A stretch of DNA of 51,437 bases from Candidatus Atribacteria bacterium UBA6251. Its GTDB lineage: Bacteria > Atribacterota > Phoenicimicrobiia > Phoenicimicrobiales > Phoenicimicrobiaceae. Position 1 is the first letter of the stretch; the number at the start of each line of letters is the position of its first letter. A program made the position numbers and the translations under genes. The notes under the pieces are model-generated. The model was not told the DNA's origin. It did no database searches and saw only the letters and a list, made by a program, of their open reading frames with translations. Positions 44,581 to 51,437 of the stretch are shown here, piece by piece. Where the stretch lies: positions 1 through 51,437 of the forward strand of contig DJVR01000016.1 of assembly GCA_002441285.1 (NCBI GenBank). The letters run 5' to 3'.

Positions 44581-45399
44581 TTGAGCAAATTTGTCGAAAA
44601 TAATAAATCCTGGATTATTTTTATCCTATTAGTAATTATATCTTTTTTTATTATGACTATAGATTATCATGGTAAATCTTATTTACAATGGTTGGAGAAT
44701 ATCACCTTAAGAGTGATTTCTCCTCTTAATCGAGGATTGAGTACCATAACTATCAGTATTAAAAATTATTTTCATTATCTAAACAACCTTCAACAGATAG
44801 AAGAAGAGAATATAAGTTTAAAGAAACAGATGGAAGAATTATTACAGGAAAATTCTCTATTAAATGAAAGATTAATTGCTTATGAAAGATTGAAACAGAT
44901 CTTAGAACTCACCAAATCCTTTTCTTATGAAATGATTCCTGCCTTAGTTATTGGAAGAGAACCAGGAAATTGGTTTAGTAGTATCATTATTGATAAGGGA
45001 GAGAGAGATGGAATAAAAGAAGGTATGGCAGTTGCGGCTAATTATGGTTTAGTAGGTAAAGTAATCAGTGTTAGTCCTAATTCGTCTAAAATAATGCTTA
45101 TCCTGGATCAAAGAAGTTCTATTGGGGGGATGGTTCAGCGTTCCCGGGATGTTGGGGTAGTAAAAGGTAGCGATCGTAATTATTGTTATATGGAATATCT
45201 ATCCTATGAGGCAGATATTAAAATAAATGATATAGTAATTACTTCTGGATTAGGAAGTATTTTCCCTAAAGGAATAAAAATTGGTCGGGTAGTGGTTATA
45301 GAGAAAGAAAAACATGATCTCTTCCAGAGAGTTTTGATTAAACCAGAAGTAGATTTTACTAAACTAGAAGAAGTGTTAGTGGTAAAAAAATCAGAGTAA
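44581..45399 (+). CDS. mreC: Rod-shape-determining protein MreC
   Basis: A 272-residue protein starting at TTG after AGAGGAAAAGG. It has one N-terminal membrane helix (about 11-27), a coiled coil (about 68-110, rich in Glu/Leu) and the periplasmic beta domains. Motifs: GREPGNWFSSIIIDKGERDG (about 126-145) and VGKVISVSPNSSKIMLI. It links MreB to the peptidoglycan synthases. Confidence 0.92.
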   Translation: MSKFVENNKSWIIFILLVIISFFIMTIDYHGKSYLQWLENITLRVISPLNRGLSTITISIKNYFHYLNNLQQIEEENISLKKQMEELLQENSLLNERLIAYERLKQILELTKSFSYEMIPALVIGREPGNWFSSIIIDKGERDGIKEGMAVAANYGLVGKVISVSPNSSKIMLILDQRSSIGGMVQRSRDVGVVKGSDRNYCYMEYLSYEADIKINDIVITSGLGSIFPKGIKIGRVVVIEKEKHDLFQRVLIKPEVDFTKLEEVLVVKKSE

Positions 45400-45426
45400 A
45401 AATTAGAAAAATAGGAGGGGACCAAT

Positions 45427-46704
45427 ATTTTTCAACTAATAGAACTAGAAAATGGTTTAAGAGTAGTTATAGAAGAAATGCCCTATATGAAGTCAGTAGC
45501 GATTGTCTTTGGTATAAAAGTGGGTTCTCGATATGAAAAAAGAGAAAATAGTGGCATTTCTCACTTAATTGAACATATGCTTTTTAAAGGCACCAGAAAA
45601 AGACCAAACACTCTGGAGATATCTCAGGCTATTGAAGGAGTAGGGGGAGAGATTAACGCAGCAACTTCTAAAGAAATTACTCAAATCTATACTAGAATTC
45701 CTATGGAAAAATTTAAGATAGCTTTAGAGGTTATGGCTGATTTATTGGCGAATTCCCTTTTTCGAGAAGAGGATTTAGAAAAAGAAAAGTTAATTATTGT
45801 GGAAGAAATCAAAAAATACGAAGATCTTCCAGAAGAATTAGTTGAATTGTTTCTGGATCAAATTCTATGGGGGAACCATCCTTTAGGAAGAACTATTTTG
45901 GGAAAAGAAAGAGTGATCAAAAAACTACAAAGAGAAGACCTTTTAACTTTCTTGAAGCAGTTTTATCGGCCTAATAATATAGTAATTAGTATAGCTGGTA
46001 ATATTAAAATTTATGAAGTAATTGCGCAAATCAAAAAATATTTTTTAGAAATAGAAGGAGGTAGGATAAAAGATTATCTACCTGTTCAAATAAACCAACA
46101 AAATATGCGAATAAAAGTAAAAACAAAAAAAAGTAAACAAGCGCATTTAGCTTTTGGTTTTCCTGGAATCTCCCGTCTGGATCCCCGACGATATGCTCTG
46201 GATTTATTAGATATAATCCTAGGATCGGGATTAAGCTCTCGACTCTTTCAAGAAATCAGGGTTAAAAAGGGTTTAGCTTATGATATTCACTCTTATATTC
46301 AATATTTTAATGATGCCGGTTCTTTTAGTATTTATGCTGGTATTGAAACCAGTAGATTGAATGAAACTCTTCAGGCAGTGATAGAAGAATTAATTAAGAT
46401 TAAAGAGAATAGAATACCAGAAGAGGAACTGAATAAAGCGAAAGAAATGTATAAAGGTGCTTTATCTTTAAGTTTAGAGAGCACTCTTAGTAGAGCCTTC
46501 TGGTGGGGGAACAGGATCTTATTCTATAACAAACCTATCTCTTTTCAAGAAGTAAAAAAAAGGATTGATGAAGTTGCTATAGAAGATATACAAAATTTAG
46601 CCCAGGATATCTTTAGTAGTCAGAAAATAAATCTTTCTCTAGTTGGTCCCTTTAGAGATAGGAACTTAGAAGAGGGCAGAATAATCTTAGAGCAATTGCA
46701 TTAA
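45427..46704 (+). CDS. M16-family zinc metallopeptidase, apparent ATT start
   Basis: A 425-residue M16 (processing-peptidase-like) protein. The family N-terminus (LENGLRVVIEEMP) lies upstream of the first ATG (45478). The frame extends to ATT at 45427, 6 nt after AGGAGGGG, with no better start. The zinc motif is HLIEH (46-50), with EKLIIVEEIKKYED downstream supplying the third ligand. The C-terminal half has GSGLSSRLFQEIRVKKGLAY, the family pattern. It probably degrades peptides in the cytoplasm. It follows mreC closely. Confidence 0.9.
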   Translation: MFQLIELENGLRVVIEEMPYMKSVAIVFGIKVGSRYEKRENSGISHLIEHMLFKGTRKRPNTLEISQAIEGVGGEINAATSKEITQIYTRIPMEKFKIALEVMADLLANSLFREEDLEKEKLIIVEEIKKYEDLPEELVELFLDQILWGNHPLGRTILGKERVIKKLQREDLLTFLKQFYRPNNIVISIAGNIKIYEVIAQIKKYFLEIEGGRIKDYLPVQINQQNMRIKVKTKKSKQAHLAFGFPGISRLDPRRYALDLLDIILGSGLSSRLFQEIRVKKGLAYDIHSYIQYFNDAGSFSIYAGIETSRLNETLQAVIEELIKIKENRIPEEELNKAKEMYKGALSLSLESTLSRAFWWGNRILFYNKPISFQEVKKRIDEVAIEDIQNLAQDIFSSQKINLSLVGPFRDRNLEEGRIILEQLH

Positions 46705-46822
46705 TTTTAATTAGAAAATTTAAGAAGTAAATATTTGAATAGAGTAAATAGGGTTAATTTACCCAAATCAATTAATTAGAAGATTATCACTATTAATTAG
46801 AAAAAAATAAAGGAATAATGAG

Positions 46823-47011
46823 ATGCCACTAAAATTAGGAATAGGAGATATCATCCGTCTAAAAAAGAAACACCCTTGTGGGGGTTTTCATTGGGAAATA
46901 ACTCGCACGGGTATAGATATAGGGATTAAGTGTCTATGTTGTGGAAGGAAGGTGTTAGTTCCTCGAATAAAACTAGAAAAAAAGATAAAAGAAATTATTC
47001 CTCGAGATTAA
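46823..47011 (+). CDS. DUF951 family protein
   Basis: A 62-residue basic protein: GDIIRLKKKHPCGGFHWEI then CLCCGRKVLVPR, the DUF951 signature. Three cysteines in two clusters suggest a metal site. The function is unknown. Its gene is often found near rpsF, as here. Confidence 0.85.
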   Translation: MPLKLGIGDIIRLKKKHPCGGFHWEITRTGIDIGIKCLCCGRKVLVPRIKLEKKIKEIIPRD

Positions 47012-47018
47012 AATATAC

Positions 47019-47047
47019 TTGTCAGCATAAATAACTGATGTTATAAT
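47019..47047 (+). promoter_or_regulatory. Sigma-70 promoter for rpsF-rpsR
   Basis: TTGTCA (47019-47024), 17-nt spacer, TATAAT (47042-47047) with an extended -10 TG. The transcript would start near 47054, giving a 75-nt leader. Confidence 0.7.
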
Positions 47048-47075
47048 ATGAAAACATTTATAATTCTTTTCCTTG

Positions 47076-47097
47076 CTTCCAGAATTCTATCTGGAGG
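47076..47097 (+). promoter_or_regulatory. Leader hairpin before rpsF, possible S6:S18 autoregulatory site
   Basis: CTTCCAG (47076-47082) pairs with CTGGAGG (47091-47097) around an 8-nt loop in the predicted 5' leader of rpsF. In other bacteria the S6:S18 complex binds such a leader. The conserved CCG bulge of the known motif is not clearly seen, so the assignment is tentative. Confidence 0.35.
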
Positions 47098-47128
47098 CTG
47101 GTAAAGTCCATAAGGAGGAGGTGAAGAG

Positions 47129-47524
47129 ATGAAAGGTTACGAAGTAATGCTGGCCATTAATCCTGAATTAGAAACTGATGAATTAAATTCTTTACTGGAA
47201 AAGTATAAAAAAATAATTCAGGGGAAAAAGGGGATTATAGTCAAAATAGATAAGTGGGGGAAAAGACCACTGGCTTATGAAATTAAAAATTTTCAACAGG
47301 CGAATTATGTACTTCTAAGTTTTGATCTGGATAGTAAACAAATTTCAGATTTAGAGCGGATTATGCGTCTGGATGAAAAAATAATTAGATATCTATTAGT
47401 TTTAAGACAAGAAAGAACCCTTCCAGTAAAAGAAAAATCCCGTAGGGTTACAAAGCAGGAGAAAAAACCTGAGGTAGAACGAGAAAAGCCTGAGGAAGAA
47501 ATAGAAAATACACAGGAGGAATAA
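47129..47524 (+). CDS. rpsF: 30S ribosomal protein S6
   Basis: A 131-residue S6. YEVMLAINPELE at the start and KWGKRPLAYEIKNFQQANYVL (residues about 46-66) are typical. A charged Glu/Lys-rich tail of about 35 residues extends the usual core. AAGGAGGAGGTGA gives a very strong ribosome-binding site. The next gene is rpsR, 9 nt away, without the usual ssb in between. Confidence 0.95.
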   Translation: MKGYEVMLAINPELETDELNSLLEKYKKIIQGKKGIIVKIDKWGKRPLAYEIKNFQQANYVLLSFDLDSKQISDLERIMRLDEKIIRYLLVLRQERTLPVKEKSRRVTKQEKKPEVEREKPEEEIENTQEE

Positions 47525-47533
47525 TATCCGTTA

Positions 47534-47764
47534 ATGGCTAAATATAACTTTATTAGAAAACCTATAAAAAAAGTTTGTTATTTTTGCACCGAAAAAACCA
47601 TTGCTGATTATAAAGATGTGGAATTACTTAAGAGATTTATCAGTGAACAATATAAAATTTTACCTCGCAGAGTCACTGGTAACTGTGCCAAACATCAAAG
47701 ATCTTTAGCTATTGCCATAAAAAGAGCAAGAGAAATAGGATTGCTTCCTTACGTGCCTAAATAA
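47534..47764 (+). CDS. rpsR: 30S ribosomal protein S18
   Basis: A 76-residue S18: KVCYFCTEKTIADYKDVELL near the N-terminus, and PRRVTGNCAKHQRSLAIAIK as the RNA-binding core. Cysteines 15, 18 and 50 resemble the zinc-binding (C+) form of S18. Confidence 0.95.
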   Translation: MAKYNFIRKPIKKVCYFCTEKTIADYKDVELLKRFISEQYKILPRRVTGNCAKHQRSLAIAIKRAREIGLLPYVPK

Positions 47765-47870
47765 TTACATAATTGATTTTAATGCGATTTATGGAAATTA
47801 GCTTTTGCGTGTAGAGATAATAAATTGGAGTAAATGAAGGAAAAAATAATAGAATTTAAGATTTAAGAGG

Positions 47871-47890
47871 GGGCGTATTTTTATACGCCC
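47871..47890 (+). terminator. Hairpin terminator after rpsR
   Basis: GGGCGTAT (47871-47878) pairs perfectly with ATACGCCC (47883-47890) around TTTT, followed by TTTACTTTAC. It separates rpsF-rpsR from the DUF2232 gene. Confidence 0.65.
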
Positions 47891-47962
47891 TTTACTTTAC
47901 TTAACCTTTTAGTTAATACCACTTATTATCTTTTATTCAATTAAATAAAGGAGGAATCTTTA

Positions 47963-48925
47963 TTGCCAGAAAAGTTACCGGTTAAGTCTTTAGTAGAAGG
48001 ATCATTTTTAGCAGCTATTACTGCCCTTTTATTTATTTTCAGCATTTATATTCCTCTTTTAGGAACATTGATAAGTTTTTTATGCCCTTTACCTATTATC
48101 TTTTTATATTTAAGGCATCACCTGAAATTTACCTTGCTTTCTCTATTAGTAGCAGGATTTCTGGTTAGTATGATAGCGGGACCTTTACAGGGGATTTTTG
48201 TTTTGCTTGGTTTCGGAGTAATCGGATTGACTCTGGGATATACTATTAAAAGGGGATATACTTTTAATGAGATTATTATTTTTGGTAGTATCTCCTCTTT
48301 ATTATCCAAAATATTAATTTTATGGCTAGGTTTCTGGCTAATGGATCTCAATCCTCTTATGTTTGATATGCAGCAATTGGATACTATTATTGACCAATCT
48401 TTAAATTTTTATCAAGGATTAGGATTAAGTCCAGAGCAATTAACTATTCTAAAAGATAATCTAACTCAAACTTTAAATATTTTTCGTCTTGCCTTTCCTG
48501 CAATGTTGATTCTAGCTTCTATCTTTGATGTGTTTCTTAATTATCTGGTCAGTCGTATAGTTTTAAAGAGGTTTGGCTATAAATTACCAGAATTTTTTTC
48601 CTTTTCTTATTGGCGAGCTTCTCCTTCCTGTGTGCTTAGTTATCTGGTAGGCTGGATATTAATCTTTTTAGGAGTAAGGTACAATCTACCTTTATTGCAT
48701 AAAATTGGAATCAATGTACAGATATTTTTCACTATACTTTTTTTTATTATTGGTCTTTCTCTAATCAATTTTTTTCTACAAAAGTATAAAATAGGATCAA
48801 TTTTTAAGTGGATGATCTATTTTTTGATCTTTTTTTTGCCCTTTCTTTCCCAATTTATTACCTGGGTAGGAATATTTGATGTCTGGATCGATTTTAGAAG
48901 ATTAGGAGAGGTAGGAGCAAAATAA
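47963..48925 (+). CDS. DUF2232 family membrane protein (YybS-like)
   Basis: A 320-residue protein with about eight hydrophobic helices and start TTG after AAAGGAGGAAT. It has the DUF2232 shape seen in YybS, encoded next to rplI and dnaB in many Firmicutes: PVKSLVEGSFLAAITALLF at the start and LRLAFPAMLILASIFDVFLNY in the middle. The role is unknown; relatives look like transporter substrate-binding (ECF-like) membrane subunits. Confidence 0.82.
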   Translation: MPEKLPVKSLVEGSFLAAITALLFIFSIYIPLLGTLISFLCPLPIIFLYLRHHLKFTLLSLLVAGFLVSMIAGPLQGIFVLLGFGVIGLTLGYTIKRGYTFNEIIIFGSISSLLSKILILWLGFWLMDLNPLMFDMQQLDTIIDQSLNFYQGLGLSPEQLTILKDNLTQTLNIFRLAFPAMLILASIFDVFLNYLVSRIVLKRFGYKLPEFFSFSYWRASPSCVLSYLVGWILIFLGVRYNLPLLHKIGINVQIFFTILFFIIGLSLINFFLQKYKIGSIFKWMIYFLIFFLPFLSQFITWVGIFDVWIDFRRLGEVGAK

Positions 48926-48982
48926 TAATTGTTGCTAAAATATTAAGAAAAATTTATAATAACCTTAAGGAGGAATTTAAAT

Positions 48983-49462
48983 ATGAAAGTAATTCTAAAA
49001 CAGGAGATAAAAAAATTAGGAAAAGTAGGACAGGTGGTGGAGGTAAATGATGGTTTTGCTCGTAATTTTTTAATTCCTCAAGGCAAAGCAGTAATTTTTA
49101 CCCCAGGAAGTTTGAAGCAGATGGAATATTTGAAGAAAAAAGAACAAGATAAGAAAGAGAAAGAATTAAAAGAAGCACAGGATTTAGCAGGTAAGTTAGC
49201 GCAAATCTCTTTAGAAATCAAAGTAAAAGCTGGAGAAAAAGAAAGACTTTTTGGTTCAGTGACTGCAAAGGATGTTGCCGAACTTTTAAATAGTCAATAT
49301 GGCTTAGAAATAGATCGTAAAAAGATTAATTTAGAAGAACCTTTAAAAAAATTAGGAATCTATGAAATTTCTATCAATCTTTACAAAGGAGTAACTGGAA
49401 AGATCAAAATTAACCTGGTTTCAGAGGATGAATCTGAATTGGAATTGGAAAAGAAAGAATAA
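48983..49462 (+). CDS. rplI: 50S ribosomal protein L9
   Basis: A 159-residue L9. The rRNA-binding N-terminus MKVILKQEIKKLGKVGQVVE and the motif DGFARNFLIPQGKA are typical, followed by the long central helix (about 44-75) and the C-terminal domain with RLFGSVTAKDVAELL. AAGGAGG precedes the start. The position before dnaB is common. Confidence 0.96.
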   Translation: MKVILKQEIKKLGKVGQVVEVNDGFARNFLIPQGKAVIFTPGSLKQMEYLKKKEQDKKEKELKEAQDLAGKLAQISLEIKVKAGEKERLFGSVTAKDVAELLNSQYGLEIDRKKINLEEPLKKLGIYEISINLYKGVTGKIKINLVSEDESELELEKKE

Positions 49463-49528
49463 GCTTTTATTTAAAACTTATAATTTAAAGAGATAGTATT
49501 ACTAGAAAATTAGGTAGGAGTAGAGGAT

Positions 49529-50869
49529 ATGGAAATAGGGAGAAAACCTCCCCAAAATATCAGTGCTGAACAAGCCGCTTTAGGTTCAATGCTGCTTCAA
49601 GAGGAAGCAATTTTACATAGCATAGAGATACTAAAGCCGGAAGATTTTTATCGTAAATCTCACCAGATTATTTACCGTTGCATTATGGATTTATTTGAAA
49701 AGAGTAAGGGAGTAGATCTGGTTACCTTAACTGAAGAACTAAACCGGAGAAATAAACTGGAAGAAGTAGGAGGAGTAACTTATCTCACTACCCTGATTAA
49801 CAGTGTACCTACTGCGGCAAACATTGATTATTATGTAAAGATTATTGAGGAAAAATCAATTTTAAGACAATTAATCGATAATGCTACTAATATAATTACT
49901 ATGAGCTATAATGAAGAAGAAGAAGCAAAAGTTATGTTAGATAAAGCTGAACATTTAATCTTTGAGGTTTCTCAAAGAAATATAGAAAGTTATTTTGTCC
50001 CAATAAATGAGATATTACAGGATAGTTTTGAAAAGATAGAAAGCTTATACCACAGAGAAGAATTTATTACCGGAATACCCAGTGGTTTTATTGAGTTTGA
50101 TGAACTTACTACCGGCTTCCAACCTTCTGAATTTATCGTAGTAGCAGGAAGGCCTGCGATGGGTAAGACCGCTTTCTGTATGAATATAGCACAATACGTT
50201 AGTATTAATAAAAATGTCCCTGTGGCTATTTTTAGTCTGGAAATGTCCAAATCGCAGTTGGTACAAAGGATGCTTTGTTCTGAAGCAAGGATTGATGCTC
50301 ATAATCTAAGAAGAGGACGTTTAGCAGAAAAAGATTGGGGATTACTCTCAGCTGCTGCGGGTCGTTTAGCTTCAGCCCCTATTTTTATTGATGATAGTCC
50401 TGGCATTTCCTGCCTGGAGATTAAAGCTAAAGCTAGACGTTTGAAAGCCCAACATAGCTTAGGTTTAGTTATAATAGACTATTTACAGCTAATTCAAGGT
50501 ACTACCAGAGCGGAAAGCAGGCAACAGGAAATCTCAGATATTTCCCGTTCTCTAAAAGGATTGGCTCGAGAACTTAACATCCCGGTTATTGCAGTTTCCC
50601 AATTATCCCGGGATGTAGAAAAAAGACCAGGGTTGGAAAAAAGACCACGACTTTCGGATTTAAGAGAGAGTGGAGCTATTGAACAGGATGCCGATCTAGT
50701 AGTATTTATCTATCGAGAAGAGTATTATAAACCAAAAACAGAGAAAAAGGGCATTGCAGAAGCTATTATCAGTAAACAAAGAAATGGTCCTACTGGTACC
50801 GTGGAATTAACCTTTATCAAAGAATATACGAAATTTGAGAATTTAGCTAGAATTTCAGAAGAGGAATAA
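49529..50869 (+). CDS. dnaB: Replicative DNA helicase DnaB
   Basis: A 446-residue hexameric helicase. The N-terminal domain (about 8-110) starts PPQNISAEQAALGSML. The RecA-like ATPase has Walker A GRPAMGKT (207-214), SLEMSKSQLVQRML, and the Walker B region GLVIIDYLQL, followed by AVSQLSRDVEKR and LRESGAIEQDADLV. It unwinds DNA at the replication fork. There is no intein. Confidence 0.97.
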   Translation: MEIGRKPPQNISAEQAALGSMLLQEEAILHSIEILKPEDFYRKSHQIIYRCIMDLFEKSKGVDLVTLTEELNRRNKLEEVGGVTYLTTLINSVPTAANIDYYVKIIEEKSILRQLIDNATNIITMSYNEEEEAKVMLDKAEHLIFEVSQRNIESYFVPINEILQDSFEKIESLYHREEFITGIPSGFIEFDELTTGFQPSEFIVVAGRPAMGKTAFCMNIAQYVSINKNVPVAIFSLEMSKSQLVQRMLCSEARIDAHNLRRGRLAEKDWGLLSAAAGRLASAPIFIDDSPGISCLEIKAKARRLKAQHSLGLVIIDYLQLIQGTTRAESRQQEISDISRSLKGLARELNIPVIAVSQLSRDVEKRPGLEKRPRLSDLRESGAIEQDADLVVFIYREEYYKPKTEKKGIAEAIISKQRNGPTGTVELTFIKEYTKFENLARISEEE

Positions 50870-50886
50870 AAAATACCTGAATTTAA

Positions 50887-50915
50887 TTGACAGATGCTTA
50901 AAAATATAGTAACAT
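50887..50915 (+). promoter_or_regulatory. Sigma-70 promoter for the tRNA cluster
   Basis: TTGACA (50887-50892), 17-nt spacer, TAACAT (50910-50915). It places transcription start about 15 nt before tRNA-Lys. Confidence 0.65.
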
Positions 50916-50937
50916 TTAAAAGCAAAAAATTTTTAGC

Positions 50938-51010
50938 GGGCCGTTAGCTCAGTCGGCAGAGCATCTGACTCTTAATCAGAGGGTCGCAGGTTCGAGGCCT
51001 GCACGGCCCA
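50938..51010 (+). tRNA. tRNA-Lys (anticodon CTT)
   Basis: A 73-nt tRNA with acceptor stem GGGCCGT/ACGGCCC, anticodon arm TCTGA-CTCTTAA-TCAGA giving CTT, and T arm GCAGGTTCGAGGCCTGC. CCA is not encoded: the bases after the discriminator A are TCT. Confidence 0.96.
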
Positions 51011-51023
51011 TCTGTAAGATAGT

Positions 51024-51098
51024 GCCCCCATCGTCTAGGGGATAGGACACCGCCCTTTCACGGCGGCGACAGGGGTTCAAATCCCCTTGGGGGCACCA
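51024..51098 (+). tRNA. tRNA-Glu (anticodon TTC)
   Basis: A tRNA with acceptor GCCCCCA/TGGGGGC, anticodon arm CCGCC-CTTTCAC-GGCGG giving TTC, and T arm AGGGGTTCAAATCCCCT. CCA is encoded. Confidence 0.96.
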
Positions 51099-51123
51099 TA
51101 TTTATAATTTAATTACGAATTAT

Positions 51124-51199
51124 GGGCGGATAGCTCAGTTGGCAGAGCACCTGCTTCACATGTAGGGGGTCACAGGTTCAAGTCCTGTTCCGCCTACCA
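51124..51199 (+). tRNA. tRNA-Val (anticodon CAC)
   Basis: A tRNA with acceptor GGGCGGA/TCCGCCT (one G-T pair), anticodon arm CCTGC-TTCACAT-GTAGG giving CAC, and T arm ACAGGTTCAAGTCCTGT. CCA is encoded. Confidence 0.95.
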
Positions 51200-51205
51200 T
51201 TATTA

Positions 51206-51268
51206 TATCAAGGGAATCATGCTCAAAGTGATAATAATAAATAATAGGAGACTCCCTTGATAATTTTT
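51206..51268 (+). terminator. Long-loop inverted repeat after the tRNA cluster
   Basis: TATCAAGGGA (51206-51215) is perfectly complementary to TCCCTTGATA (51253-51262), followed by ATTTTTATT. The loop is 37 nt. It is possibly the end of the tRNA transcript. From 51269 to the window end I see only AT-rich sequence without a gene. Confidence 0.45.
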
Positions 51269-51437
51269 ATTAGTATAAAAAATAATTAATCTAATAAAAG
51301 TAAAAAGTCATAAGGAATGGAGATAGGATTCTTAAAACAATAGACTATCTACATTATTATTTTATATCTCTTTTATCATATAAAAGGATATAGATAGATA
51401 TTTAAAATTTACGGTGTTAGTTAAACTTTAAAAGTGA

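Noticed and set aside
51200..51437. tRNA-associated integration site with a mobile element
   Set aside because: No integrase, no repeat of the tRNA 3' end and no coding sequence is seen in the remaining 238 nt; the inverted repeat there is better read as a terminator.

Overview
The window is a gene-dense, AT-rich bacterial chromosome segment. Nearly all genes lie on the + strand; the exceptions are a hydrogenase protease (18115-18564) and an ion transporter (41971-43251). The rapZ-yvcK-whiA cluster, rpoN, mreBC, rpsF-rpsR-rplI-dnaB and the bacterial tRNAs make it a bacterium. The archaeal-type Mbh hydrogenase, the NAD-linked formate dehydrogenase and the low GC suggest a strict anaerobic fermenter. 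My best guess is Atribacterota (JS1/OP9) or a similar deep lineage, but that is inference from gene content. I see no prophage, insertion sequence or CRISPR array.

Layout. 182-5983: rapZ, yvcK, whiA, an orphan sugar-type ABC ATPase and rpoN. 6068-9541: gap, tpiA (no pgk between them), secG, a nicotinate phosphoribosyltransferase and tRNA-Leu. 9756-18127: a strong extended -10 promoter, then fourteen genes in the order of the Pyrococcus furiosus mbhA-N operon (Mrp-type antiporter module, then group 4 [NiFe] hydrogenase module), ending at a long terminator hairpin. The HycI-type protease that would process the large subunit follows convergently. 18895-20152: a SPOR-domain protein and rex.

20126-32974: a promoter inside the 3' end of rex and a perfect 18-bp Rex operator lead into a long redox operon. 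It encodes DRTGG, CBS-HATPase, DRTGG, PHP and HATPase proteins, then a ferredoxin-like protein, NuoE, a 1018-residue NuoF-NfnB/GltD fusion, a second NuoE, a second NuoF with a dead N-terminal ferredoxin domain, a molybdenum/tungsten formate dehydrogenase and a formate channel. 33025-40085: mobA, fdhD, a small RNase H-fold protein, then hypF, hypC, hypD and hypE. 40312-41953: an AMMECR1 protein and its radical SAM partner. 43407-51199: mreB, mreC, an M16 peptidase, DUF951, rpsF, rpsR, a DUF2232 membrane protein, rplI, dnaB and three tRNAs.

How it works together (inference). About 30 kb is one energy-metabolism island. Formate enters or leaves through the FNT channel and is interconverted with CO2 by FdhA, with electrons passing through NuoE/NuoF to NAD and perhaps ferredoxin. 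The NuoF-NfnB fusion probably adds NADP(H). Reduced ferredoxin would be reoxidised by Mbh, giving H2 and an ion gradient. MobA, FdhD, HypCDEF and HycI mature these enzymes, and Rex ties transcription of the formate/transhydrogenase operon to the NADH/NAD+ ratio.

Most notable points: the uncharacterised DRTGG/CBS-HATPase/PHP/HATPase cassette under Rex control; the NuoF-NfnB fusion beside a NuoF that has lost a cluster; two genes that seem to start at ATT; and dispersed degenerate TAACT-type tracts in intergenic spacers.
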